Shown here: positions 10,053 to 23,203 of the stretch, piece by piece | How the letters are laid out: each line of letters starts with the position of its first letter | Position numbering within the stretch: the first letter of the stretch is position 1 | DNA from: Multifurca ochricompacta | Lineage: Eukaryota > Basidiomycota > Agaricomycetes > Russulales > Russulaceae | Direction: 5' to 3' | NCBI GenBank assembly: GCA_022496185.1 | Contig: WTXG01000097.1 | Coordinates: 1 to 64,000, forward strand | DNA length: 64,000 nt | The notes under the pieces: generated by a model | What the model was told of the DNA's origin: nothing | The model's input: only the letters and a program-made list of their open reading frames with translations | Databases searched by the model: none | Program-made: the position numbers and the translations under genes

Positions 10053-12116
10053 GCTCGCCGCAATGCGAGCGAGCGCTTTTACGGGGGGAAGAAAAAACAC
10101 AGGGAAAAGGTGTGGTTCAGAAAGGCATGGAAACGTGTGGATAAATAGGGACCTTGGACATCGTCAGACGGTCTGCAGCACGAAACGGCCGCGGCATGTG
10201 TAGGTGTAGGTATTGGTGAGTGAGAATGGGGTGCGGAAGGATCTAGATTTAATGGATTGAAGAAGTAATGTGAATGAATGTGAAAGAAGGCAGGGCGTAT
10301 CTCCGTATGAGGCGGGTACCACATGGAACATAAGAGCCTGTGAAGGCTTGTGTTTATGCTTATGAATCGACGATGATAGTCCTGACCACCGGAGAAAGAA
10401 GCAGTGTCATCCCGACAACGTCGCGGCGGTTGTTCATCTGCCGCAGACCTCGCTCTGCTTGTGCAATTTGCGAGTAAATAATCACATTCAAGTTGCTTAC
10501 GACGAGCAACGAGAGATTGGTCCCCATCCTATGGCTTCGCAGTCTGTGGCCGAGGGTTGGTGACATAACCTCCTGTTGTAAACACACATACCTATTGTGT
10601 CATCATTAAATTGTCTATGAAATTGCCTTATGAAATTCGAGCTCGCGAGAAGAAAATTGACTGGGATGGCCGTGAAATAAACCTATTTCATCCGTATGGA
10701 CCCACTAATGGCTCTATCCTTTTGATTCCCCCTGCCTGTCATTGATATGGGCGGCCGCACGAATGACGTTCTGAACATCCATTGGGATCGGCGGCGCCGA
10801 TCCCCTTGGCGATTATCTTCACAGGAATGATTTACCGTCAAATAATGGAAACTTCTCATTGTCTATCGTACGTGTGCTGGCACAACTCCTAGAAACATGT
10901 AATGGACAACCGCGGTGATTTCAGGCTCTTTCGTACAGTTGACTTCGAGAAGCATGACAACTCTCCTCAGCGCATTCACTTAGCTTGCCTTCATCCTCCT
11001 AGGATCCAATAACCTGCATGCTCTGTTAATCAGGTGAGAGAAAGAAGCGAGGAGATTCGATTGCCACTCCCACTAGCGGCCTCTAATGAACGCTACGTTG
11101 CGAATGATCGTGGTTATCCGTACGCAAATGGCTGTTCCGGATAGCAGCCCCCAAGGCGCTTCCCATGCTTGGGGATGGCAACGAGCCTGATTCTCCACGT
11201 TATTTTCCGACAAAAAGATATAGTTTCATAACCACAACCCCCGTCTTATCACCGCCCTCCATCAGAGGGATAACCCTTTTCTTAAATACGGATTAGCGAC
11301 TTTTTGCCATCAAAATCAGAGCACTAGCGAGATCATTCCTCCAACCTATTGCTCACGGTGCGGCGAACCCGTCTTGTATTTGACCTAGTCAAGACACCGC
11401 GAGATGGTATGATACAAAGAAAAACTCCTTGGCAATCTGATTTGGTCTAGAGACCGCGTATCGTCCAGAGTGGCTACGGTAGCAGTTGCGTTACTGTACA
11501 TGTACTATGTGACGCAACGCTGGCGCTACTTGACGGGACTGGGACATATCATCGTCTCCACCTCAACCCGCTGAGACGATACTCTGGTGGAATCGTGCCT
11601 GAGTTACAGTGGAACCGAGTCGCATTGTTGCTTTGATTGACATCTCGTGAGCATGCTCGGGTTCTCCTGTCCTTTAGCTCGGTGCGCTTTCCCAATCGCA
11701 CATGCCCGCATTTTGCAACAGTCATATGTCCTTTGTCGACTTAAAAGGCTCCAATTTCGCGTGCCGCATGCCCTTTTGAGGACAGGAGTGACGAGCTACA
11801 ACAGAGTATACTCAATGGTGATAGAGCGTCCTCAAAGTATTGTACGTGTGAACACAGTACTCAAATGTTCTTGGCGGAGGGTATCACCAATTCTCATGTA
11901 CGGCGTAGAAGATTGAAGGGGTTACACAATGTGCTATCCAACCGTTGCCAACTTATGTTCCCGTGTTATCTTTGTAAAGAAAAAGAAAAGACGTCAGATA
12001 CGGTCACGTCACGGGAATCTTGTACGCCTAGATCACATGACATCACCACTAAGCCCACCCGTGGTTCACACAAAATGTAAATTTTCAAAGACTTGTTGAA
12101 AAGTGGGCAATTAAAG
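10053..12116. other. Intergenic, no gene seen
   Basis: The region upstream of the 7TM gene and upstream of U6. No recognisable coding segment appears on either strand; open frames are short and of unlikely composition. TGTAAATTTT at 12076-12085 could be a weak TATA-like element for U6, but its spacing (about 35-40 bases before the RNA start) is larger than usual. Confidence 0.4.
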
Positions 12117-12143
12117 ATTGCTCCCTTCGGGGATGCATACGAA

Positions 12144-12174
<31 letters not shown>

Positions 12175-12240
12175 GGCCCCTGCACAAGGATGACACGCTG
12201 TTTCAGAGTGGTAGACCTACGGGTCTCAATATTTATTTTT
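12117..12240 (+). ncRNA. U6 spliceosomal snRNA
   Basis: The core AACGATACAGAGAAGATTAG followed by CATGGCCCCTGCACAAGGAT is the near-invariant U6 sequence. It contains the ACAGAGA box (12158-12164), which pairs with the 5' splice site, the AGC triad (12170-12172) and the internal stem-loop. A 5' stem TCCC/GGGA closes a TTCG-type loop near 12122-12133. The 3' part differs from animals and yeasts: after GATGACACGC comes a short spacer, then a hairpin AGACC-TACG-GGTCT (12213-12226). The RNA likely ends at the T run 12236-12240, the usual Pol III stop. The exact 5' end is uncertain by a few bases. No intron is visible. Confidence 0.95.
12236..12240 (+). terminator. Pol III T-run terminator of U6
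   Basis: This is the first run of five Ts after the U6 core; further T-rich sequence follows to about 12257. Confidence 0.6.
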
Positions 12241-13241
12241 ATTTTCACTTTTTTTTATACTAGCATACCGACCATAGCATTGTTTAATTACCCTCACCAC
12301 AGCTGAGATCCGTTTAACGAATTGCGTGCGTGTGTGCGTGTTCCACATGTCGGGGGCGGTGGTGGCATGCGTTCATCGGGCCGGGTGTGGACGATTTTTG
12401 ATTCATACACAACAGCTCTCAAAGCCACGCGCATCACCTCACTCCTAGCAAGAAAAGACTCGATTTTGATAAATATGCTTCTAATTTTGAGTTGTCTTCT
12501 GTATGTGCAACTTAAGAGAGCAGAGTGTTTCTCTTTCTCTTTCTCTAGAAATGAGTGGTAGCCAGCCAGGTAGCCAGCCAGCCAGGCACTGCATACACAT
12601 CGCTTGGACCCAAGGGGCAACGCTTTGACCCGGCGAAAATAAATGAAAAGGAAGAACGAAGAGGCTAACTTTTCACCTCGGTTGTGGGAGTTCTAGACTC
12701 TTTCTCTTTCTTTCTCTCCTTTCTCTCTTCTTTCACTTTAACAAAGACCTATTTAATATGAACTATTTCGATAAACTGTACAATGACACTGCGGAGTTTT
12801 CTCGGAATTCGAGCGTGAAAAAAGGACTCTTTGTCTCGGTTAATGATACAGACACCTGAAGAACACGAGGCGATTATCACCTTGCCACAGCCGGCGGGTC
12901 AAAGCGTACATCTTTCCTATACAGGACTAGATGGATAGCCATTGTCATCATATTCAAAGTGTCGCCTTGTGTGAGGTGTGTGTGAGGGGGGAGGGGGGGT
13001 GGGGGGTGGCGAAGGGGGCCAAAAAGCTGTGTGAGGTCGTATCTCAGTTATATCATGCTGTTGACGGACACAAGCTAAACTCCCAAGCGAGGCCTTACTT
13101 TCGCAAGCGCTGGGCATCCGTCATAAAAGGAGAGTAGAGCCGTTTCTCCCTCCGCTTTTCTCTCCACCACACCACAAAGTTTCACTTTCTTAACCAACCT
13201 TTGAATTGCACTTGCATACCGCAACATCCATCACATCACCC
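12241..13241. other. Intergenic and 5' region of the zinc-finger gene
   Basis: No gene is seen. CT-rich tracts (about 12530-12550 and 12698-12735, then 13140-13190 just before the start codon) look like basidiomycete promoter and leader sequence. A G-rich run lies at 12987-13010. Confidence 0.4.
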
Positions 13242-15005
13242 ATGAATTACATCCACACTATTGATGACTTTCCGGCCACAGAGTACTGGCCAGAATTTTC
13301 ACTCGAGCAAGGAGGGGACCAGTGGTCCAATTCGTCTCAGTCTGAGGGGATCAGCTTCAGCGAGTATTTCCAGGGTCCCGTATGCGCATATTTCTTTGAT
13401 CTGTGAGAGGTCATTCACGTTTCTGCACCACAGGACATCCTTTGGGACCCGACGGCCGCAATGAACCCTAGCACCGGCGTAGACGTCAACACCTACGCAG
13501 CAGGCACGCCGGCCCCTACTTCACAGAGCGGGGACATCACCCTATTCTCTGCCGAGTTCGACGCCCTACACCCGGTGAGCACAAAACCCATTTTTCAATC
13601 GCCTCGCGAATGTCTACTCACTTTCAACCACGCAGGACTTGGTCCCTTGGCTTGTGTCAGCGACACGTATGTCTCGGCGTGATTCCTTCGCCCGCTGTCT
13701 TTCATGTTCATCCGGGTACGAAACAGCCCTCACGGACACAAGCACGATCACACTGCCGCAGAGCGACGCGCGAGGGGGAGGGGTCATCCCGTCAGCCACG
13801 AACGTCTCTACGACATACGATGTGAGTGCAAATGGCAGAGATTCAAAGACTCCTAGCTCACATTGACACCTCGCAGATTCCCGGGCTGTTAAGCTCGTCC
13901 CAGGGCGAGTTGGCCTGGCTCCTTGAGCCAGGTGAATTTACGAGCGGCTCCCCCTCCCACCTCTCCAGCGACGGGAGCATCTGGGAACCAGTCGCACCAG
14001 GTCGTGGTGTCGCTTTGCTCGACGATGCTGGCCTCTTGGAAAGTCAGTCGTAAGTGTCACTCTTCTCTGCCTTTTTGCTTGCCGGAATCAGGCATTCGTT
14101 TTTGCTGACAACTGGCACGCAGGTTCCCAGTTAGGTGCGGTAAACGCCGGCGCGCCGATAACGACGACGGCCGAGAGGCCGATAGCTATGAATCGCGGCC
14201 CCAGAAGAGGGGCAAGAAGAGGGGCAAGGGCAGGATGACCGCCCTCGAGGTCTTGGATGCAGCAGGGTCTACAAGCAGGGCCCGTCACAAGCCTGCAACC
14301 AGGACCTCGTCAGAGATAAGTGCTAAATCCAGGGTGGTGGGGCGCGGAGCGGAGAAGCTCGCGGCCTCGAACACGCAGGGAGTTTACCACCAATTCCTGA
14401 CGGGGCCAAGTGTCCAACAGGAGTTGGTGGGGACCACTGTGTGGGGGAAGCTGCCCCGGGTCGAGGGGAGAGTGCAGAGAGAGGGGATGCAGGAGCAGGA
14501 TGAGGACGAGGACGGCAACCAGGAGCGGACGGTGGGCGATTACTTCTTGATCCCGAAGCGATTGAAGGACAGGTACAGGGCGCTGCTGGTAGCCACGGAG
14601 GCGGATTGGGACAGCCGAACTGTCAGAGAGTTCAAGTGTCGGCTGTGCCCACGCGCGGGGTTCGCCACCTGGGAGGAGTTCAAGCGTCACTGCGACACCA
14701 TGGAGGCCCACCCCCTACGCATTCTTTTCTGCGACCACTGCGGAGACTTCTTCGCACGATCCGACTCTCTCAGGCGGCACAAGAAGAACAGGCCGGCTGA
14801 ATGTGTCAAAGTGATGCCAGACATGGCCAGGGTCAAGCTCGCAGAGACCACACGACTTCACGACGAGTTCAAAGCACGACTAGAGAGCTGCCTGAGGACC
14901 GGGGAGGAGATGGGGAAGCCATTCGGTATGATCATCAAGGAGCGGTTTCCGGGGTCATCAAAAAAGGGATGCAGGGAGCAAGAGAGCCGAGCCAAGTCAC
15001 GCTAA
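13242..15005 (+). CDS. C2H2-type zinc-finger protein
   Basis: Six exons (13242-13379, 13434-13574, 13636-13666, 13727-13821, 13877-14049, 14123-15005) join in frame to 486 aa. Introns are 54-73 nt, and exon 3 is only 31 nt. The N-terminal two thirds is Ser/Thr/Pro-rich and acidic, like an activation region. It is followed by a basic patch (CGKRRRA and QKRGKKRGKGR), likely nuclear import. Near the C-terminus are two zinc fingers: CRLCPRAGFATWEEFKRH then CDTMEAH, and CDHCGDFFARSDSLRRHKK ending with Cys. This suggests a DNA-binding transcription factor. The second finger has a Cys where the last His would be, a C2HC form. Target genes are unknown. Confidence 0.85.
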
Positions 15006-16028
15006 AGTTCTCGGGTTGGAGTCGCGAACGACTAGGGACTAGAAGTTAGTTTTATCACCTTTCTATGTTTTTCCTTCCTTTTCTTTTTTTTTTTCCTTCT
15101 CTACGTTTGCCGGCCCTACTATGACACATGTGTTTGTAGTGCGGGTGCCATGGATGGTCTTCTTTTTCGCTTTCGCTTTGTCTCAGTTTCGAGTATCTGT
15201 TCTACCTTTGTCTTGGTTTGGCTTTCATTTCTCTAACTGTATATATATATATATTGTAAGAGATTCTTAATTGGATTTGAACGAGTGTCCTGAATTACGC
15301 ACCGTGTGTCTCCCATATGCCTGCAATCAGATTGTCTAAATCGCCTACATGCATCGAAGGTCGAAGTTGAGGTCGGCAAGACATTTTAGAGGCGAGTTAG
15401 ACCCGAACGCGAACGCTTACAGGAGTGCAGGGGACATGGAAGTATCTAGGCAAAAGGAAAAAATCTATCAGATGTGAACGGATATAGGCAAGGACAATCG
15501 ATTACGATCGAAAAGATACAACGTTTCCTAATAACGCATGCCTCACTGCCACGATGAATGTAACGGTTTAACAATCCGTACCGGAACAAAATACCAAACT
15601 TTCTTCCACACGCGGTATGCGGGACGGTGGGGGTGGGATGGTGTCAATACGCATACACTAAAGATATTGAGTTGGTCCCCCTTGATCATGACCATGCTGC
15701 ACGACTTGCTGCTGCTGCGCTGTACACTGTACGACACCGACACAAGCACGCACTACACCTGTCACTAGCCGGATCAAACCTTGACACCGTATTCCAATAT
15801 TAAACAAAGATGAGAGATCCTGCTCCAGCGAGATTTGGAACCCACGCATTGGTCCATTAGTTGGTTGGAGCGAGTGGGAGTGATGGATGAAAGGGGATGG
15901 GAGAGGAGAGAAAGAGAAAGGGAACAACGTGAGATCGATTAGGGAGAAGAGAATCAGCAGTTATGTCACACTTTAACTTAGCACCTTCATGCGCATACGC
16001 ATTCCTGCTCTTTTCTTTTCTTTTCTTT

Positions 16029-16060
<32 letters not shown>

Positions 16061-18745
16061 TTTATTTGCGATAACACGACAGGCTACCAACAAGATGATT
16101 TACTTTATGAATCACAAAATGCTTCTTGTTCTTGACTTGTGACTGACATAACACTGGTTGCTCTCGGCTGACGCCCACGCGTTGTACATGTGCGCGCGTT
16201 CTTTTTCGCTTCCCTTGTTTTTTCTGGTGGCTGGCGGAGATGGAAACCCCGAAAACAACCCTCTACCCTGCTCCCGCCCATGATTTTCGTTCCGCACATG
16301 AAATCCCGTGAGTCAATTATCTCTTCTCTTTACATTGGGGTTAGCGCAAGGTTCTGGTTCTACTTGGAAGTTACCCCCTATGCCGGGCGAACCTTCGAAA
16401 CTCGGAAGGGTGTGACGAAGCGGGCTTGGATGCGGCACGCTCGCAGAATATCTGAAGTTACTCCCTTCGCCGCGGTGGAACCAACTTCATGTTCCGAAGT
16501 ATAAGGCAACCCCCCTGCTGAAAATACGCATTTTCTCCGCCGAACTCCGCCGAACAAGGGGTAGAAACACCTCAGCAAGAAGTCCCGACCATCTTTTGTT
16601 AACAACCATTACCCAGAGTGTCCCAATGAAGCAGTAGTAACTCCACCCACTACCCCTGCCCAGCGATGCGGACTCCGAGGAGGGTTGATGATGCTTTCAT
16701 CAACAATCTCTGGCCGTATCACAAACTGAAAAGGAATGCAAATGCGCCGTAGACCGAAATCGAGGAGACTGTACAATGTCCAGACGGCGCGCGCGGGGGG
16801 TTAAGTTGCTTTCTGCTGTACAACTTGAACGAGGAGTCTATATCTAAGGGGCATACATGCTTGGGCTCCTTCATGGCATGCGAAACAGACAGAATGATGA
16901 ATGATTTGGAAGGGTGTCAACAATTGTAGTAGGGACCACGGGGTTTTCGCCACGAGGGGGTATTCGTGGGTTTGATTTCAACGGTTTCGTAGGGCTAGGG
17001 TGTGTGCGTCTGTGTGCGTGCAAGATTGGACGAGGAGAATGCAATGCGTGTTGGACAGTGACAGAAAGAATGAGGCGATAGAAAGAGACACCCCATCGCC
17101 CGACGCTTACCGTAAAAAACTGACTACGGCATCCTACAACAATAAACCAATCTGGCGTCCGTATCATTACAAATCAGTTCTCAAATCAACCTGTAGTCGT
17201 ATTCTTATTACGAATCTCTGGTTCCAACAGTTGTCCGAAGGGTGCTAAGATGGAAGAAATCACAAGTATTACTCAGACAGCCCGCCGCCACCTGAGGAAC
17301 AACCCCGGGAAGGGACCATCCTCATTCACCTTTCTACCCCACATTGCATTCATTGCCTCCCAACCCCCACATTTCCGATCACGTCTAATGCCAACATCAA
17401 CTCACCAACATCAATCCTATCATCACCCTGGCAGCGGCAACATCAAGGTGCTCATCCACGACATTGACTACGTGCACCTGACGAGCGCAGAAACATTCAA
17501 TCGCCGACTGCGAAATGCCGTATCTACTTACTTCATTGCGCCGCTAAATTTAGTTCCTTGATTGATACAAACTCCCTGCAAGAGTAAAAGAAGTATAACT
17601 GCGGTGGGGACATAGAGGCAGCGTGGTTCACAAGTAGAGCCTGTCTCAAGCGCGTAACTAAGCCTGAGCAAGGAAATGACCAATCCTTGGCGGCGGGACA
17701 CGGAGTGGGGACTCATGGTGTCTCACGCTTGGGAGCTTATATCATACCTTGCTAGGGCCCAGTTTACGGCAGGAGTGAATGGGAACTACTGTGTGGGGAG
17801 GGCTGTCTTGGAATAGAGGGGAAAAACGCAGGAAGAGGAGCACAGTACCACGTAGACAGCGTGGTACAGCCAGAGGTGGAGAAGGCGTACAGTACAGAGA
17901 ACAACAAGGATGACAAGCTGATAGTGCCGAGCTCAAATGACGCCAGACAAGGAGAAAATCAAGAGTATAGAGACCAAGTTGCGAGCACGAATGCGGGAGG
18001 GAAGCTGGGCAGAGATCATATATATATATGGTGTATAATAAATGGGCGCGTCACACATACAAACAAACACAAATACATAGCCAACATCAGTTCATTTCAT
18101 GCACCTAGTTGCCAATTAATCTCCACATGCCCGTCACGCCCATCCCCATCCGCAGCCCGTTTCAGTTTTAACCTTGATTGAGAGAGCTTCGAGGGCAGAC
18201 AAGCACCTATAGTTTCTCGACCTTCCAGACAACGGTGAACTGGATATGAGCAAAAAGAAGCCGAGGTGTGGGCAGTTCCCGAAGACTCACGCTGCGGGAT
18301 TGCTTGAGACATTAATAGGACTTGCAGTTTGCTAAGAGACGCAGATGATTCACTTTGACCTGTCCGCATATAATTTGAAGTCTTGAACAAACTTGTGTTG
18401 CCTCGTCGTGGCGCCCTCATCGAGGTTCCCCAATAGCATCGTCAGACGATTCCGACGCTAGGTGTATGACCACAGTGCGAAAGTACGAGTACATAAGAAC
18501 TTGAGATTTTGATTTTTGCAATTCATCAAATGCCAGGCGCCATGCACTACGCCTTTAATGGGCTGGGCCACCGACATGCAAGCCAAGCACGGGCTTCAAC
18601 TGGATAACGTAACAGATAATGTTTCCCACACACAGAGCTCACATTTGTCCGATGTCCAATCCCAAATCCCACTCGCTCTCATGAGATAGCGAATGCTATC
18701 AAATCGTGAAGTATAGGATAAATTCTGTTGATAAATTTCGAAGCA
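15006..18745. other. Long intergenic stretch, no gene supported
   Basis: It contains an AT dinucleotide run near 15239-15256, a long CTTT/CTTTT microsatellite at about 16011-16063, and a region near 16365-16510 where GAAGTTAC-CCC strings occur twice. An open frame at 17250-17561 (+) reads plausibly but has no family I recognise. The end is the promoter of the glyoxalase-like gene. Confidence 0.35.
16011..16063. repeat. CTTT/CTTTT microsatellite
   Basis: A run of CTTTT units passes into CTTT units, all pyrimidine on the plus strand. Confidence 0.9.
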
Positions 18746-19999
18746 ATGCCATCGACAAGGGCACTAGATCATATCGTGCATCTCACCCCACCGGAAACGA
18801 TTCATGACACTGCTCAACAATTTCGCCAACTGGGCTTCTAGTCAGTAAATATGCTGACCTTTCAGACCCGTATTCATCCACTTATGACCGAAACTTTGCC
18901 GAAACACATCAATCAGTGTTATCGCTGGAGGCACCCATGCCGATGGCCTGACAGCCAACTCGCTCATCGTGAGCCTTACCCTCCTTTCGTGTCCCGCACC
19001 GGCGCTCTAATCCGGGAAAGCTTTAGATCTTTCCCGATGGCCCATACCTAGAACTGATCTCATTCACACACCCCGAATCGCACTACCCGCCCTCCAGCCC
19101 ATTCCACGATGCGCGCCGCAGCCACCCATGGGCCAACAAGGGGTTCGGCTGGGTCGCCTACTCTTTCCTCGGCGCGCCGCATGCCACGCCCACCCTCTCC
19201 GCAATTCTCAATGGGCGCTTACAGGAAGTAGGCAGCGGCACGCGCTACGCACCTGAGGTCGCCGGCGGCCGTAGGCGTCCGGACGGTGTCGAGCTCAAGT
19301 GGGAGATTACGGCGCCTGCGCGTTGGGCCGAGAAGGAGGGCGGTACTCGCTTGCCGTTCTTCTGCGGTGATGTGACGCCGCGTGAGTTACGGGTACGTAC
19401 ATTCCCTCCCTCTTGGATTTTAGTATAACAGGGCTCTCTCTGGTGAGCCCCACACCTATGTGGATGTTGCTGTTGCTGTTGCTATAAAAGCCGACGAGCC
19501 CCCCCTAAACACTCCCCGCGCTTTTTTTTGCGGCAACAACTGGCAGCTAACCTCTATTTGCTTTTATGCACCTGCCTTATCCTTCTTCCTCTGGCAGGTG
19601 CCGACAAGACCAAGATCGATCACGGTACATCCGAACGGTGCGCAGGGAATAGCGTTTCTCTGCGTACTCGCACCGTCTAGCACATTCGAAGCTATCTCTG
19701 CCGAACTCATAGCTATCGTTGGGGAGGCCCCGATTGTGAAGAAGTATTCGGCGATGACGACAACGACGACAACGACGAGCGAGCATGTTTGGCTACTCGA
19801 TCTTCCGGGAAACGTCACGCCCAAACGTCATCCGCAGCTCGTGTTACGTGAACCGGACATGAGGGATGAGGTCGAGGCGCATTTTGTGGAAACTCATGGT
19901 GCGGGACTATTTGAGATTGGCGTGCGTGTAGACGAGAGTGGTGGGAAACGAGGCTCGTCGGAGACACCATTTGGAAGGGTGGTTTGGGTACCCGTGTAA
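18746..19999 (+). CDS. Glyoxalase-like domain protein
   Basis: Four exons (18746-18840, 18917-18968, 19027-19392, 19598-19999) join in frame to 304 aa. Donors include GTCAGT and GTGAGC; the last intron is 205 nt. The start MPSTRALDHIVHLTPPETI, then VIAGGTHADGLTANSLI and YLELISFTHPESHYPP, is the pattern of the glyoxalase-like (VOC-fold) family, with an early His in LDHIVHL and a Glu in YLELISF as probable metal ligands. The substrate is unknown; members are annotated only as glyoxalase-like. The C-terminal half carries a short run of threonines from an ACGACAACG-type repeat (near 19755-19778). Confidence 0.8.
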
Positions 20000-20689
20000 C
20001 TAATGGGCATGGACGTGCTTCATATTATGGAACTCCTGAGGCCAAAAATTAAATTCCGACCGAGAATCTGGAGTCCCTCTCATTTTTGACGTCGTGCTTA
20101 CTTACTCATGTTCATGTACGCGGCCGTAAACTCGACCACGACATGGTTTTAAACTGCTATGTTATCGCGCACGGTAGGTAATCTACTCTCCACTCCAAGG
20201 GAAATTGCGCATTACGTGTCTAGTTTGCGAGCTCAAGCAGGAGCCTTAATGCAAAAAATAAATAAAATAAAAGTAATTTCGATAGATGTAATGTAGGAAG
20301 GTAGGTAGGTATTCATCTGTGACGCTACCTCTGCCCTCTCCTTGAATATGCGCTTCCTTTCCTTCTCGATAATGTACCTTCACAACCTAGGATTCTATCT
20401 CTGCTGGTTGATAAAGGCAGGGTCATTGTGCACATAGTGCTGATCATGACCTATCCTTCGCCTCCCGGTGCACACACGAGCATCGTAGCGTTAGCGTCGT
20501 CGTGCGTCTGTGTGTTGTCGCCCAAGGAGAAACCTCAGCGCCAGTTCAAGAAAGGCCCAATCGACTGCCGTCATAAATCAAAATCTTTCTCAATTGTACG
20601 TTGGGATTCCGTAGGTTGGCCCTTGGGTGTGTGTTGGCACTTAATATGTGAGCACGTGTAACCTGTTCGTCTCGTCATTTGATAGCTGC

Positions 20690-21300
20690 ATTTCATAGAG
20701 GAAGACCAGTAAGGAATCAAGACCCGCCATAAAAAAATTTTTTTAAATAAACGCCGACGTACCTCAAGAACGACTAACGCATCACCGCACATAGCAAACC
20801 TGAACCCTACCGGGTCGGCATCCTGGATCTCTCGCGGGAGGAAAGCCCCCAAACAGAGACCGTGCTGAAACCCATTCTCATAGGCCCATAGCTCGACGGT
20901 CAGCAGACTGTCCTCAGCGCTAGGGTGGAAAAGGCACGCTCGATGGTAAGTACGCGTCGGTGTCGTGCGCGCCCATAGAGGACTAGCGAGAGTCTGGGAG
21001 CGCAAGGACGCGTTCGTTGCGGCTGCCAGAGTTGGGAAGGGTTTCGAAAACGACAAAACGTGCAAGACGCCTGTGTCTGGTGTGCCGCATGGTGCAGAAT
21101 ATTATTGGGAAAGACGATGTGCGAGTCGTCGAAGATGATGATGCCGTCCGTGGACTCCTTGTTCGATTGATGGGTGAAGACTGGGTTATACTTGTCCTGA
21201 AGAGGCTTTCACTAGTGTGGGCAGCAGCATCCATGTCTGGGACGTTTCACGAATTAGGACAATATTGCCATCACCACCATCACTACCACCACCCACCATC
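20690..21300 (-). CDS. Unresolved minus-strand coding remnant
   Basis: Two adjacent minus-strand frames look protein-like: one contains DGIIIFDDSHIVFPNN (about 21155-21108), the other HRACLFHPSAEDSLLTVELW (about 20950-20890) through RFAMCGDALVVLE (near 20765). The second ends at a possible donor. The style recalls the non-F-box part of mushroom F-box proteins, but I cannot identify an F-box or assemble one clean model. It may be a gene with missed exons or a pseudogene. Confidence 0.3.
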
Positions 21301-21677
21301 ACCATCTGTCCAATTTCGGAGGGAATGAGACGCACCTCGACACCTTTCGGTCACATATACACACTTTTAATTTTGATTTTGTGAGTTTTACTAGAAGCTG
21401 AACACTCCATGGACAAAGAGTAAGAAAATAGACCGAAAGGGCGAGTGACCGGTGGCTGGTCGCTGCCCTATGTTAACACGAGGCTAGAAATTCATCCATG
21501 GTACAGGATTTTGCCCATCCAAAGTAACGTAGAGGTCTCAAATTTCACTATTAGACGTTTTTTCTGTTTAGCTATGCCACATTGTTCCGAAAGAAAAACA
21601 TTGCCACGACAAGAGTGTGTCGGCGATTACAAGAACCGAAAACATCGAAGCATCATCACCACCGCGCCCGTAATTGC

Positions 21678-23178
21678 TCAAGCAGCGACGGCAATTCGCT
21701 TAGGCGCCTTTCCGATACGCCCTTTTTGTCGGATCGTGTTGGTGATGTCATTGGGAAACCTCGTTTTGAGTTTGTCTGCTCGGCATTCAGCAATAAAGTC
21801 TGTGAACATCTACACACACATGTTAGAGAGAAACCATATCAAAGAGAAGTAAAACAAATGAGTTACCCCGATAGTGTCGAGCGGTCCGCCAGCGCTCTCC
21901 GGATGAAACTGTACGCCCCATACATGCCGACCTGAATCTGGTGTTGATTTGATACCTTCCACAGACGAATCATTGCAGTTGATGAAGAACGGCTCCCAAC
22001 CCTCCGGGAATGGGTCCTGAAGCCGAAGGGCATATTGATGATTTTGGCTAAGGTGCATCGCGTTAGTTCCCACAAAGGAGATGGACAGATTAAAACGGCG
22101 AGTGGACAAACCTAGTTACGTAAACCCTGCCTGCCTGGATGGACCCGGATGATGCGAGTGCCAACACCGGTTGGTTATGTCCACGATTCCCAAACGTCAT
22201 GCGGTACGCATCGAGCCCTGCAGCCATACCGATGATTTGATGACCCAAGCAGATCCCAAAAATAGGCTTGTGCCATTCCTCCATCGTGGTGCGCAGTTTG
22301 TGCGCTGCGGCCCAGCACTGCTGGGGGTCGCCGGGTCCATTGGATAAAAAGAGACCATCGAATCCGTTGCGGATCGCATTAAAGTCATAATCCCACGGCA
22401 GGACAGTGACTGCTGCGCCGCGCCGCACGAGCGCGCGGAGGATGTTGGCCTTGGCACCAAAGTCGAGCACGGCGATCTTAACATCGCCCGCCGGGTTGAG
22501 CACGTATGGCTCCTTCGTGGAGATCTGATCGACGAGGTTCTCCTTGCTCGGATCCCAGTATTCGCCCTCCGAGGGTGGCGGCAGGGTGGTGTCGGTGCCT
22601 ACGGCGAGACGGCCGAGCGTGGTGCCTTGATCACGGAGCAGACGGGTGATCGCCCGCGTGTCGACGCCCGTGACGCCAGGAACGTTGTAGCGCGAGCACC
22701 AGGCATGGAGCGATTCGATCGCCGTGTAGTGTGAAAATTTTTCGGCCACGTCGGCTACGACAACTGCGGCACATTGTATGCCGGAGGATTCCAGCACGAC
22801 GCCGACGTCACGCGAATCGCGAGGGGCAATGTTGTGCGGAACGCCATAATTTCCGATGAGTGGAGTGGTAAAGACGAGTATCTGACCACGATAAGAGGGG
22901 TCCGTCATGGACTCGGTGTCTGATACCGCATGAGAATTGTGATCATAACATTAACGGTGTTTGAGTGAAAAAAATAAAATAAAGGTGGACATACATGAGG
23001 TGATAGAGGTGGAAAAGACAGTTTCACCATAAATACTACGGTGTGCGCCAAATGAGCGACCAGTGAACGACTGGCCTGTTTTGAGGTGGAGGACAGCCGG
23101 AATAGGCGCAGGCGAACCAGCATGGGTTGCGAAGCCACGATATAGGCGAGAAATGCGGAAGATTGGGCGGGTGATCAT
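21678..23178 (-). CDS. CPA1: Carbamoyl-phosphate synthase, arginine-specific, small subunit
   Basis: Four exons (23178-22995, 22919-22112, 22047-21867, 21809-21678) give 434 aa; introns are 75, 64 and 57 nt. The N-terminus MITRPIFRISRLYRGFATHA is basic and hydroxylated, like a mitochondrial presequence. LKTGQSFTGRSFGA and GNYGVP mark the small-subunit domain. The class I glutamine amidotransferase domain has NGPGDP, the nucleophile Cys in FGICLGHQI, and the His/Glu pair in VQFHPES. The enzyme splits glutamine and passes ammonia to the large subunit to make carbamoyl phosphate for arginine synthesis. The gene is preceded by an attenuator uORF (separate entry), which supports the arginine-specific assignment over the pyrimidine enzyme. 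The large subunit is not in the window. Confidence 0.93.
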
Positions 23179-23203
23179 TCTAGGTCAGTTGTATTTGATC
23201 GCT

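Noticed and set aside
17250..17561. Plus-strand open frame of 103 codons
   Set aside because: Reads plausibly, but no splice partners, domain or family were seen, so it is not called as a gene.
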